Assembly: GCF_030463565.1 (NCBI RefSeq)
Contig: NC_134659.1
Location: forward strand, 9,184,511-9,248,510
Origin: Pelecanus crispus
Taxonomy: Eukaryota; Chordata; Aves; Pelecaniformes; Pelecanidae
Direction of reading: 5' to 3'
DNA length: 64,000 nt
Position 1 is the stretch's first letter; each line of letters opens with the position of its first letter. The notes beneath the pieces are model-generated. The model had not been told where the DNA came from and did no database searches. It saw only the letters and a program-made list of their open reading frames with translations. The translations under genes and the position numbers were made by a program. Shown here piece by piece: positions 26,501 to 36,690 of this stretch.

Positions 26501-28585
26501 CCCCTGCCAGAGGACAGGTCTGCAGAGCTCCTGCCTGCCCAAGGAGGCTGACAGGGAGTAGGACCCAGCCCTGGAGGGGAGAGGAGAGGGGGTCAGCTGG
26601 GGACAGCTTCTGTATTAGCCCTTTGCTGCTTGCACCATGCCACTGGGCGCTGCCCCAGGGACTCTCTGTAGTCACTCTGGGCTGACACTAGCCAAAAGGA
26701 TCTTGCTGGCTTTGCCTGGACTGTGGGGACAGTATTGGGACACCGCATCTGTTCCCATCTTCTGGGATGGGACACTTCCCAGTGTCCCTGGCCCACAGGT
26801 CTCTCTTGGGTGTCTGGTGGAGGCTCAAAGAGGGAGGAGAGCGGATGAGATGGGCACAGGCTGCCCGACCTCTGCTTGAGCTGGACTCTATGCCTTCATT
26901 TGGCCCAGCCCAGAAAGTCCGTGCTCCTGTGTCCTGATTTCTCTTTCTTCTGTGCTGGAAAAGCTTGAAGGTGAATGCCGCCAGGTCAAACACATCCTCT
27001 TCCCTTCCTGGCCGGATCAGCAGACACCTGAGTCAGCCAAACCCCTGCTGCACTTGGTGTCCAAGGTGGAGGAGACTCTCCAGGCTCCAGCCAGCCCAGG
27101 GCCCATCATTGTGCACTGCAGGTAAGAGTAAGTCCCTGTGTGTCCTTGACCTTGGGGTCAGTCTGCAAATGCTGGAGGCGAAAATCCCACATGTGAATGC
27201 TCACAAGCTGGTCCCACTGTGGTGCAGAAATCACAGAGCACGGCATCCCACATAGCAGAGTTGTTCAACCAGCAACTCCTGTCCTGGCATCAGGACAGTG
27301 GCATTAGCATGATGCATACTGCCCTGCAAAGAAATGTGATTTGCACCTTGGTCTGTGGACAGTGAAGTAGGAGCAGGAGAGCTCTGCAGGGTCGGGACCC
27401 AGCCACCAGACCCATGGTAGATCCACAGCTCAGGCTCCTGCTTCCTCTGCCCACTAAGCATGGTCTGCGGCTTGGCTGTGAAGCTGTTTTTCAGGGCAGC
27501 CCTCCTGGAGGAGGTGGCCTCTGCTCCTTTTCTCTCACTGCTAAGTGAATTTGGGGGCAGTGGAGCAGAGTACCCTGTCATCCCTGTGCAACACACTTGG
27601 CATGTGATGCTGCAGGCTGGCCTGCCCCAGGGCAAACCACTGGGTGCCTGGGGTTAGAGCACAGCTAGGAGGGGAGGTGAAGGGGCTGCAGAGACCACTG
27701 CACTGTGCAGGGATGGGGGGCACATACTGGTTTTGTACTTCCAGGGCAGCCTCAGCTGGGCCATGCAACATGGCAGGTCCCCCTTGCCATGGCAGAGTGA
27801 CACCAGCCCATATCTTTTGGTGTCTGTCCCACAGTGCAGGCATCGGCCGGACAGGCTGCTTTATTGCTACCAGGATCGGGTGCCAGCAGCTGAAGGACAA
27901 GGGGGAGGTGGATATCCTGGGAATCGTGTGCCATCTCCGCATAGACAGGTGGGTGCTCAGAGCAGGCTGCTCCTTGAAGGGTGCTGCTGGGTGCCAATCC
28001 TGGCAGGAGGGGTGACATGGGGACGGGCATTGTGAAGGGGCACGGGGACAATTTTTGATGGAACCCAGAAGGGTTGCTGAAAGATGCAGATGTGGTGACA
28101 GCAAATGATTGCCCAGTGCCAGGCTGGTTTTGCTGACAGGGCTGTTGTAGCTCTGAGGACCTGAGGACATGAGGGAGAGGAGAGTGGCTCTGAACCTGGC
28201 AGCCAGTCTGCCCCTTCCAGCTCAGCCACTAAATTCAGAAACACTTGATTTTGCCACTTTTCAAGGAGAAGTACCAGTAAAAATTAGAGCCAAATCAGTT
28301 GCTAATCTGCACTTTGAACAGCCCAGCAATAGTTCTGAGCCCAAATACTCTTTGGGCAGCTCCAGCACCTGTTTCAGATGTACCTGGGTGTGGTGGGTGA
28401 AGAAGGAATATTCATCCCCCGGGAGCAGGGATCTGGGGATGGGGTTGTGGGCTTCGGTGAGTTGTCAATGGGACCTGCCTTTCCCTTGCAGAGGTGGGAT
28501 GATCCAAACGAGCGAGCAGTACCAGTTCCTCCATCACACACTAGCTCTCTATGCTTCCCAGCTGCCGGAGGTGGGAGGCCACTAG
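20466..28585 (+). CDS. PTPN7: PTPN7 (HePTP), tyrosine phosphatase non-receptor type 7, whole coding span
   Basis: Nine exons join in frame: 20466-20596, 21051-21234, 21692-21776, 22478-22554, 25236-25373, 26242-26352, 26964-27121, 27835-27948 and 28492-28585 (1,092 nt, 363 residues plus stop). Every junction has GT-AG ends. The product is a cytosolic phosphatase that binds ERK and p38 through an N-terminal kinase interaction motif and removes their activating phosphotyrosine. Visible features are the kinase interaction motif at about residues 37-53 with a PKA-type RRGS (Ser47), the pTyr-loop KDRY at 125-128, the WPD loop with Asp260, the signature [10 protein letters not shown] with Cys294 and Arg300, and Gln338/Gln342 of the Q-loop. 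All catalytic residues are present. Met1 has a strong Kozak context (A at -3, G at +4). A second in-frame ATG at Met25 (20538) would give 339 residues, the length of the human short form. PTPRR and PTPN5 share the domain but are larger with membrane segments, so PTPN7 is the clear choice. Confidence 0.97.
21051..21234 (+). CDS. PTPN7: PTPN7 coding exon 2 (docking motif end and KIS region)
   Basis: Residues 44-105. It opens with [20 protein letters not shown], the C-terminal half of the kinase interaction motif including the phosphorylatable Ser47. PKA phosphorylation of the equivalent serine is known to release ERK and p38. The following [13 protein letters not shown] segment is the kinase specificity region with the threonine that ERK phosphorylates in human HePTP. 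The acceptor is CTCACAG at 21050 and the donor GTATGA at 21235 (phase 0). Confidence 0.95.
21692..21776 (+). CDS. PTPN7: PTPN7 coding exon 3 (start of phosphatase domain, pTyr loop)
   Basis: Residues 106-134 in part. It encodes [16 protein letters not shown] and then KDRYKTILP, the phosphotyrosine-recognition loop of classical PTPs (Tyr128). The acceptor is CTGCAG at 21691 and the donor GTAGGT at 21777. The codon for Asn134 is split across the intron. Confidence 0.95.
22478..22554 (+). CDS. PTPN7: PTPN7 coding exon 4 (YINANYI motif)
   Basis: Residues 134-159, ending in the classical PTP core motif YINANYIT. The acceptor is CTTTCAG at 22477 and the donor GTGAGT at 22555. The intron that follows, 22555-25235, is the longest in the gene. 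It contains a CA/TG-rich patch near 23.76-23.83 kb and no other recognisable element. Confidence 0.95.
25236..25373 (+). CDS. PTPN7: PTPN7 coding exon 5 (QGP and DFWEMVWQ motifs)
   Basis: Residues 160-205. It carries YIATQGPM and the [10 protein letters not shown] motif, both hallmarks of classical tyrosine phosphatase domains. The acceptor is TTGGCAG at 25235 and the donor GTACTG at 25374, both in phase 0. Confidence 0.96.
26242..26352 (+). CDS. PTPN7: PTPN7 coding exon 6 (KCVHYWP)
   Basis: Residues 206-242. It starts with [16 protein letters not shown], a conserved PTP core segment, followed by the beta strands before the WPD loop. The acceptor is CTTTCAG at 26241 and the donor GTGGGT at 26353. 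The length of 111 nt keeps phase 0 on both sides. Confidence 0.96.
26964..27121 (+). CDS. PTPN7: PTPN7 coding exon 7 (WPD loop)
   Basis: Residues 243-295 in part. It holds [17 protein letters not shown] with the WPD general acid Asp260, then ends in IIVHC, the first half of the catalytic signature including Cys294. The acceptor is AAAAG at 26963, with a weak purine-rich end. It was chosen because it restores the same spacing between the preceding strand and VKH as in the human protein. The donor is GTAAGA at 27122. Confidence 0.93.
27835..27948 (+). CDS. PTPN7: PTPN7 coding exon 8 (P-loop SAGIGRTG)
   Basis: Residues 295-333. It completes the catalytic signature with SAGIGRTG (Arg300 binds the phosphate) and continues through [13 protein letters not shown] to LRIDR. 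The acceptor is CCCACAG at 27834 and the donor GTGGGT at 27949. Ser295 and Arg333 are split codons. Confidence 0.96.
28492..28585 (+). CDS. PTPN7: PTPN7 last coding exon (Q-loop, stop)
   Basis: Residues 333-363 and the TAG stop. [20 protein letters not shown] supplies the Q-loop glutamines 338 and 342. The tail after QLPE differs from the human protein, ending in VGGH here, and is not expected to matter for catalysis. The acceptor is CCTTGCAG at 28491. Confidence 0.96.
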
Positions 28586-29040
28586 CATGGGGCTCCCACC
28601 GGGCTGCTGGCTCCCTACTCCGACCTCTTCTGCACCAGCCTTGGGGACACCTCCACCAAAACTTGTTACTGCTGCCGCTAGGCCACAGAGCAGCAGCATA
28701 AGCATCCATCAGGATGAGCACAGCTGAGCAAACCCATGGGGATTGTGGCCTTGCGATCCTGGGGACCAGCAGGATTTGGCAGGTTCACATAAGGGATTCA
28801 GTGGGTGCTCAAGGTGGCCATTGCTGCTAGCTCAAGGCAGATTTCACCCCTGGAAAGAAGCTTTGGCTTTTGAAACATGCAACTTTTTATCCTCAACCAG
28901 AAGAGCAAGCTGTGTGGAGGAATTGAATCTGGGTGAGTGCCGGGAGCGCGGTTTGCCTTTTAGCTGCAGAGAAATGTTTAACCCATTAGATACAGAGCTG
29001 GTACAATTACCCTGCAAATAAACAGAGCCTGTCTCCTGAC
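28586..29040 (+). other. PTPN7: PTPN7 3' UTR with poly(A) signal
   Basis: Non-coding sequence after the stop, with the first canonical AATAAA at 29017-29022, so cleavage is expected at about 29035-29045. A second AATAAA at 29776-29781 could serve a longer form. The cleavage point is inferred. Confidence 0.7.
29017..29022 (+). terminator. PTPN7: PTPN7 polyadenylation signal AATAAA
   Basis: Canonical hexamer about 430 nt downstream of the PTPN7 stop and the nearest one in sense orientation. It is followed within 25 bases by GT-rich sequence. Confidence 0.7.
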
Positions 29041-32000
29041 TGTGTATCGTCTGTGGGCAGAGGCTGTGCTGTGTGCAAGGCTGGGCTCGCTCCGAACACG
29101 TGCCGTGATGCTCTTCTTGCTAAAGATACACCTTGATGGTTTGGTACAAAAGGTGCACAATTGGTTGCCTTAGTTACATGGCTTGCTTTCCTCTCCACCT
29201 TTGGTCAACACCTTCACAACAGCCTTTAAGGGGAGGGGAGGAGGATTCCTAAATGTGTCTGCAGTTTTGCAAGCAACACAAGTTCCCAATTGCTTTTTGT
29301 TCACGAGGGTGTGGGGTTTGCATTCTTGGTTTTTTTCTGAAATCAGAACAAAATAATATTTAGGTTTTTTCACTGATAATTTCAGGGGGAAAAAAGGAAG
29401 ACGAAGGAGAAATATTTTGGCACAAAACATGGAGATGGAAATATTCTGTAAAATATGTCAAAGCTATTCAAAACTGGCCTTCAGCTGATGGGTGTTGCAC
29501 ACCCTGTTGGGCACTGAGGACTGATAAGGAGTGCCCACAAGCCCTGATGTGGCCTGCTCACTAGGTGAGATCCAGGGAAAAAAGGGTCAGTCTCAGTCCT
29601 CTGGCTGAGAGAGTCTGAGCTTAGTTCCTGGAGTATCCCCAGATCAGGGCTGTGTGCATGGACCCCCCTCCACTGCTCTGAGGGTCCCCAAAATGCAGCT
29701 GAATGGCTGCCCAATGGTTTTACCCTAGTGTCTGTTGTTCAGGCTCTGTGGCTCTCTTGGGAGGAGAAATTACTGAATAAAAAGAGGAGTTTCATCCTTA
29801 ACTCTGCAGTTCTCCTGTCTTGTCATCAGTCCATCAGTCCAGAAGGGGGGTCCTCAGGCCTGTGTTCCCCCCACCAGTATCCCATCCTCACTGCTCCTCT
29901 CCTTGCTCCTCTCCTGCCTCTCTCCATTTACTCTCTATAAAGGCAGTAAGTGAGCAAGTGAATCAGCTTTGTCCAAGGATGAGGAGTGAGCCAAAGCCAG
30001 TTTCTTCTCCCTAATGTCACTGGGCATAAGTAACAAACCCAGTGGCAGACCAGGCATGTCCCACTGTGCAAAAATACCCGTTATTACAGAAATTATCATT
30101 TATTGCTGAGTCCTGATAGTCCTTATTAGTTGTTCTCATGTGTTTGCAGACTCTCCAGCTAGAGTACTTGGCAGGGCACTTGTATAGCATGATAAAGCCA
30201 TGTTGAAGCATCTGCTCACTGCAAGGAGGAAATCCTTCTGGAGAAATGTCTCAGAGAGCGGATGGAAGAGTGACAGACAGTGAGACACCCTCTGCTAGCC
30301 TGGCCCCCTCCCACGGCACCAGGAACAAACCCACTCCCTGGCCCTGCAGCAGGAAAAAACCCAGATCTGAAGTAACGTACTTCCACCTAGATGTTCTTCT
30401 ACCTACAGCATCTGGATCACCCTGGCAGAGCAATCTTCTTGTGATGGCCACCAGGTTAACCCTTCCTTGTGCCACTGAGCCTGCCCAGCTGGGCACTGCT
30501 GGGGGGACCTTGGTCTCTGTGGGGCTCCTGTCTGGTGCCTGGGCTCTTAGAGACTGACGGCAGAGCCTCCACAGGCCCTCTGAAGGTCAAAGCATGGCTC
30601 AGGACTTATTCTTCTCGTTAATTTTATGTCACACCATTGCCTTTGATGGTGTCTCTGAAGCCAATGATGGAAGTTTTGAGCTCGTCTGAGACAGGCTTTA
30701 TTCAGCTGGTCCATGGCATCCTCCTTCCCGAGTCTTTCCTCCCCACATTGCCATCAGGCAGGGGAACTTGAAGAGCCTGCAATCTGCTCCAAGGCATGGT
30801 CTTTCTCCATGCTCCCTGGACAGCAGGACATGCACCATTTTTCTCATGCTTTCAGTTTATTATCAAAAGGAGAGTTGTTAGGGCAGGCTTGCAGAGATCT
30901 GCACTGAGAGTCTCCCAAGACACACGGGAGCAGTGCTGGGACCAGCAACCAGGCAGGGGAGATTGTCACCCCCTCTCAGATTCCCCATGGGGTGCTGGGA
31001 GCTTTGCCAGTTCAGCTGTCTGATGCAGATTACGATCAGTTAAGCAGTTTTCCTGTCTCTCAATCTCAACTTCTACCAGCTCTATCTGTTCAAGACACTT
31101 ATCAGGCCATTGCCACTACACTATCTGAATATCTCTCCACCCTCCCTGTATTTATTTCCCAAGCGCTCCTCAGGGCTATGCTGAGCTATTGCCTGCATTA
31201 TTGCAAAACACCATCCCAGAGCTCATCGGATGTCAGGGGTGAAGTAAGGTGTTTGATCTGGTCTGGCTGTGTCAGGCTTATACCTATGTCCTGGGAAACT
31301 GCTCCACCCTGTCCATAAAGACCATGGGGTGCCCTGCACGCAAAGGAGAGGAATCACTCCAAAATCTCATGTCTTCCTGTGCCCCGGGGTTGACATTAAG
31401 TCCCTGAGCTTGGCCAGGGGTTTCAGCAGGGCCGAAATTGCTCCTGTTCCTCATTACCCTCTTCTAAAACCCCAGCATGGACCCAGATGCCTTTTTCCTT
31501 CTCATGGCCTTTCTGTGCTTTGCTAGTGGTGCAGTCCGGATGAACGGGCAGGGAGCTGGTGCTGGAGTCCCTGGGCTGCAGACTCCTGTGAACCATGTCC
31601 CCAGCATGCCAGGTCCTGTGCAGGGTTCAGGAAATGTCCTTTCTCCATGCGACTGTAATTTTGGCCTGGGGTTTTCCCAGGCTGGTAATCCATTTCCTAC
31701 ACTTGCAACAACTCACCAGGTTGGAAGTTGCTTAGGATGGGAGAAAAAACCATGGTGACCATGTGGTGCACATCACTGTAGTGGCGCACATCACTGTAGT
31801 GGCGCACATCACTGTAGTGGCACACATCACTGTAGTGGCACACGCAGGCATTGTTGGTGGCAAGGAGACCCAAGGTGCTCCAAATTCACTGCAGCTGATG
31901 GAGAGTGCCAGTGCATTGCACGGCATCCCCATCGAACATAGCACGTCACTGCAGGCTGCAGCAGGGCACTGCTTCAGCCAGCTTCTTAGAAGAGCAGGGT

Positions 32001-34609
32001 GTTGGGGCAGGATGTGCCAAAATCCAGCATTTTGGGTGTTCAGTAACAGTTCTCCACTCAGGTGAGCAATGTAACCACAGACGAGTCTCCAACAGCATTC
32101 TCATGGACTCCAAGTAATGAATGATGAAGCCATCACCAAGAAAAGAGAAATTTCAAGGCATGCTTTGGCATTTCAAGGGCAGCACTGGGATCCCAGGAGC
32201 TCATGGAGGCCCCATGAGAGCACCGGCAGCAGGTGGGACCCCACAGAGGAGGAGGTCCACTCAGCAGCACCCCACCCAGCACCAGAGGGACTGGTTGACC
32301 TGGTGGCTGGGAGCACTGGGGACACTGTGGGACACAGGAGTGACATCTGTTCATGCTGGTCTTTGGTAACTCAGTGGTTAAACCATGCGATGGGGGAACA
32401 CTGAGAATAAGCCATCCGTTACCCATGTTAACACGGAGCACAGCCCTGACAGTTCAGTTTCTTTGGGGAACTTGGTTGAGCAACCACATCAAAATCTTCC
32501 AGGAATTTCAAATATGCTCTTATCTGGAGAGGTCCTGGAGCACTGCTGGCTCTTGCACAAGACACTCTGCCCAGTCCCACACTCCTGGCATGGAGACCAC
32601 AGGGTGACACAGTGGGGCACAGCGCTGCAGAGGTGCAGCCATGGGGACCGGATCCGGCTCATGCATCTCTGCGCGTGCCGCCATGGCTCCTCTGCAGGGA
32701 GCAGAGCTTGGGACCCCCCGGTTCAAACCAGCTGGAAACAGCCAGATGTCTCCAAACCTGACAGGGCTGGCATGAGACCCTTCCCTTGCTGGGGATAAGG
32801 GAAATGGGAATGGGCAGAGGGGAGGCAGTACATGAAAATGGTCTTTTTTGCTCATTTGCTTGTGTCTCTCCTGGTGTGGGGATGGACTTGCCCAGCTCCT
32901 GGCTCTGCTATGAGCGGTATGTTTTGTTTGAGCACTGGATGGATGGAGTTTCTCTGGCAGGGACTGCAGTAACACATGTGCTATCAGGAGGCAATCTGTT
33001 AACAACAGGCCGCAGGTGTTTTGGGTGGGAAGTCCCAAACTGGTGTAGGGACATTCCCTGGGCTGGAATCTGTTAAAAAAAAAAACCATCTTCAGGCAGA
33101 AATTACACACAAGAATTGGGGGACGATGAATTTTTCACTGGTTTGAGGAGCTACATTGGAGCAATTACAGAAAGCAACGATATTCGTGCTTCCTTAGGCC
33201 TCCCTTTGAGAGCATGAGGATCTTTAGCAGGCCACAGCATCTCCGAAAACAAAGACAGCTTCCCAGTGACTTACAGCACATGGTGGAACTCTTTCCCACC
33301 ATTAATTGTCATGGGCTCTGAGATACCCACTGTGAGGCAGATCCGTCCACAGCTCGGTTTCTCTGTGTTTCTGCGTGTAGATGTTTGTCTCGGGCAGCCC
33401 AAGTGAATTCAGCATCTTCGTCTCTTGTGGGACCATGAGCAACCTGCATGTTGGCTCTCTCCAACAACTGCTGGAATAAAGGTCCTGCCTCTTCACCGTG
33501 GTGTAAGGGAATTGCAAATGCCCTCATGTGCCAGTCCTCACTTTAGGACTGGCTCAAATCCAGCCTGGATGTAACCGAGCCTTGTCGGCATTGCACAGTT
33601 GGCCAGTGGAGCCAGCAGCAAACTTCCCTGAGGGCTCAGCATTGATGTGGATGGGCAAAGCAGAGCGAAAGCATGGCCAGCACCTAGAGCGCAGGAGCAC
33701 CTTAGCATCCCCTTGCAACCCAGCAGAGCTTAGCTGGGTGAAAATGAGGCGATTTTGAGGCTGCAGGGCCCAACCTGATCTCTAAAGGCTGGTGTTACAG
33801 CAGGTTGTATAAGCGTCTTACAGAAACATCCCTTGAGGAAGTCATTGCCTTTGGATCGTGTCTTGTTCTGGGGAAAATTGCTCATCAGCTCTTGTGACAT
33901 TGCTCTGGCCTCCTGGCTCTGCAGAGGTCTTGTCTTGGGAAATCAAAGCACTGCGAAAGCACGTGCAGCCCATTACCTGGGGAAACTGAGGCCCAAGGGC
34001 AAAGTTCCAGGTCAAAGCCCAGACTCCAAATCAACAAAACCAGTGACTGTTCCATGACTGAAAAGAAAACAGCAGGTGCACAAGGTCCCCTTCATGCCCA
34101 TGAGGTCCCCTCGCACCATGGCACACCTCCCGCGGGGCTGGACCTCCAGGTCACCCTCATCTCACCCGTTAGGGACCTCACCCTCACTATTGCTGGTGTC
34201 ACGCTGCCACATCGTCCTTTGGGAGCATCCAGCATTTCCGCACGGCTGCTTTCACCAGCCCTGAGGAAGGGGCACCCATGGCAGAGCAGTGGCTCCTGCT
34301 GCGCCACCCAAGCTGCCTGGCCAGGCACATTTTTTCCTGCTGCAGCTGTACCTCAGGCAGGTGATAACAGAAGGATCGTGGCCTGGGCTGCAGCACAGCC
34401 CCGCTGCGGGTGCCGGGGAGCCCTGGGGGACCCCGGGTGCCTGGGGGAGCTGGGGTCCAGGGGAGGAGACACGCAAGGCTGGAGGACTGGGGGTCTGCCC
34501 TGCTGGCACGGTTGGAGGGGGCAGGTGCCGGCTGCTCCAGAGGCTCCGTCCCAGGGTGCAGGATACGTACCAGCCAGTGCAGGGTGCCAGACGTGCTGTC
34601 TGATGCAGG
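29041..34609. other. PTPN7-ARL8A intergenic spacer
   Basis: No supported coding exon on either strand. It contains an 18-bp tandem repeat at 31763-31843 and an AATAAA-bearing, possibly LTR-derived patch near 33.38-33.52 kb. The remainder appears to be unique sequence with less GC than the flanking gene ends. Confidence 0.6.
31763..31843 (+). repeat. 18-bp tandem repeat, 4.5 copies
   Basis: Four full units of gtggYRcacatcactgta start at 31763, 31781, 31799 and 31817, and a half unit starts at 31835. Copies differ at only one or two positions, so the array is young. It sits between PTPN7 and ARL8A with no coding role. Confidence 0.95.
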
Positions 34610-36690
34610 CTGCTAGGTGCAGGGGTCACTGGGTGCAAAAGGGCACAGGGGGTGATGGGGGTGTGGGGGGTGCTGGGTGCAGAAGGCACGGGACTCAGGA
34701 AGGTGCAAGGGCTGCCAGGTGCAGGGGTGCTGGGTGCAGAGGTGCTGGGGGCACAGGGGTGCTGGGTGCAGGGGTATTGGGGGTGCTGGGTGCAGAAGTG
34801 CTAGGAGTGCTGGGGTGCAGGCTGCAGGGTTACCAGGGGTGCAGGGTGTGCAGGCATGCTAGGGGTGCAGGGGGTGTTGGGGGTGCTGGGTGGGGGGTTG
34901 CAGGGCACAGGGGTCCAGGGGAGCATGGTGCAGGTGTCCAGGGTGCAGTGGTGCTGGGGTTGCAAAAGTTGTGGGGTACTGAGTGTGCAGGGTGTAGAGG
35001 GTGATCAGTACAGGGGAACTGGGGGTACAAGGTGCAGGGGTCCTGGGGGTGCAGGGGTGGGGGGTGCAGGGTGTATAGGGGTGCGGGGTGTCAGCATGTG
35101 GGCGGGGGTGCAGGGGTGCTGGGTGCAGTGGGTGCTGAGGGTGCAGCATGCATGTATGCCGGGGTGCAGGGGTGAAGGGTGTAGGGGTGCAAGGCGCTGG
35201 GGTTGCTGGATGCAGGGGTGCTGGGGGTGCAGGGTGTGGGGTGCAGGAGCACTGGAGGTGCTGGGTGCAGGGTGCTGGGTGCTGGGTGCAGGGGGTGCTG
35301 GGTGCAGGGTGCTGGGTGCAGGGGGTGCTGGGTGCAGGGGGTGCTGGGGGTGCTGGGTGCATGGGGTGCTGGGTGCAGGGGGTGCTGGGGGTGTTGGGTG
35401 CAGGGGGTGCTGGGTGCAGGGTGCTGGGTGCAGGGGGTGCAGGGTGCAGGGTGCTGGGTGCTGGGTGCTGGGGTGCTGGGTGCTGGGTGCAGGGGGTGCT
35501 GGGTGCAGGGGGTACAGGGGGTGCTGGGGGTGCTGGGTGCGGGGTGCTGGGTGCTGGGGTGCTGGGTGCTGGGGGTGCTGGGTGCAGGGTGCTGGGTGCA
35601 GGGGGTGCTGGGTGCAGGGTGCTGGGGGTGCTGGGTGCAGGGGGTGCTGGGTGCAGGGGGTGCAGGGTGCTGGGGGTTCAGGGTGCTGGGTGCTGGGGGT
35701 GCTGGGTGCAGGGGATGCAGGGTGCAGGGCGTGCAGGGTGCAGGGCGTGCAGGGTGCTGGGTGCTGGGTGCTGGTGGTGCTGGCTGCAGGGTGCTGGGTG
35801 CAGGGGGTGCAGGGTGCTGGGGGTTCAGGGTGCTGGGTGCAGGGGGTGCAGGGGGTGCTGGGTGCATGGGGTGCTGGGTGCAGGGGGTGCTGGGGGTGTT
35901 GGGTGCAGGGGGTGCTGGGTGCAGTGTGCTGGGTGCAGGGGGTGCAGAGTGCAGGGTGCTGGGGGTGCTGGGTGCGGGGTGCTGGGTGCTGGGGTGCTGG
36001 GTGCTGGGTGCAGGGGGTGCTGGGTGCTGGGTGCAGGGGGTGCTGGGTGCAGGGGGTACAGGGGGTGCTGGGGGTGCTGGGTGCGGGGTGCTGGGTGCTG
36101 GGGTGCTGGGTGCTGGGGGTGCTGGGTGCGGGGTGCTGGGTGCAGGGGATGCAGGGTGCAGGGTGCTGGGGGTGCTGGGTGCAGGGGGTGCTGGGTGCAG
36201 GGGGTGCAGGGGGTGCTGGGTGCATGGGGTGCTGGGTGCAGGGGGTGCTGGGGGTGTTGGGTGCAGGGGGTGCTGGGTGCAGGGTGCTGGGTGCAGGGGG
36301 TGCAGGGTGCAGGGTGCTGGGTGCTGGGTGCTGGGGTGCTGGGTGCTGGGTGCAGGGGGTGCTGGGTGCAGGGGGTACAGGGGGTGCTGGGGGTGCTGGG
36401 TGCGGGGTGCTGGGTGCTGGGGTGCTGGGTGCTGGGGGTGCTGGGTGCAGGGTGCTGGGGGTGCTGGGTGCAGGGGGTGCTGGGTGCAGGGGGTGCAGGG
36501 TGCTGGGGGTTCAGGGTGCTGGGTGCTGGGGGTGCTGGGTGCAGGGGATGCAGGGTGCAGGGCGTGCAGGGTGCTGGGTGCAGGGTGCTGGGTGCAGGGC
36601 GTGCAGGGTGCTGGGGGTTCAGGGTGCTGGGTGCTGGGGGTGCAGGGGGTGCAGGGGGTGCAGGGTGCTGGGTGCTGGGTGCAGGCTGTC
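34610..36690 (+). repeat. G-rich minisatellite (GGTGCTGGGTGCAGGG family), about 2 kb
   Basis: This is an almost uninterrupted array built from two alternating octamers, ggtgctgg and ggtgcagg, with spacing varied by extra Gs. The left third is more degenerate and the right two thirds more homogeneous. Higher-order duplication is visible. A TACA variant recurs at 35513, 36057 and 36376, and a CATGGGG variant at 35360, 35865 and 36223, each with the same local context. The unit contains no stop codon in several frames, so it opens frames of 400-800 codons on both strands that are not genes. The array stops about 300 bp before the ARL8A start codon. Its length is likely to vary between individuals and to be prone to assembly error. 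Confidence 0.95.
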
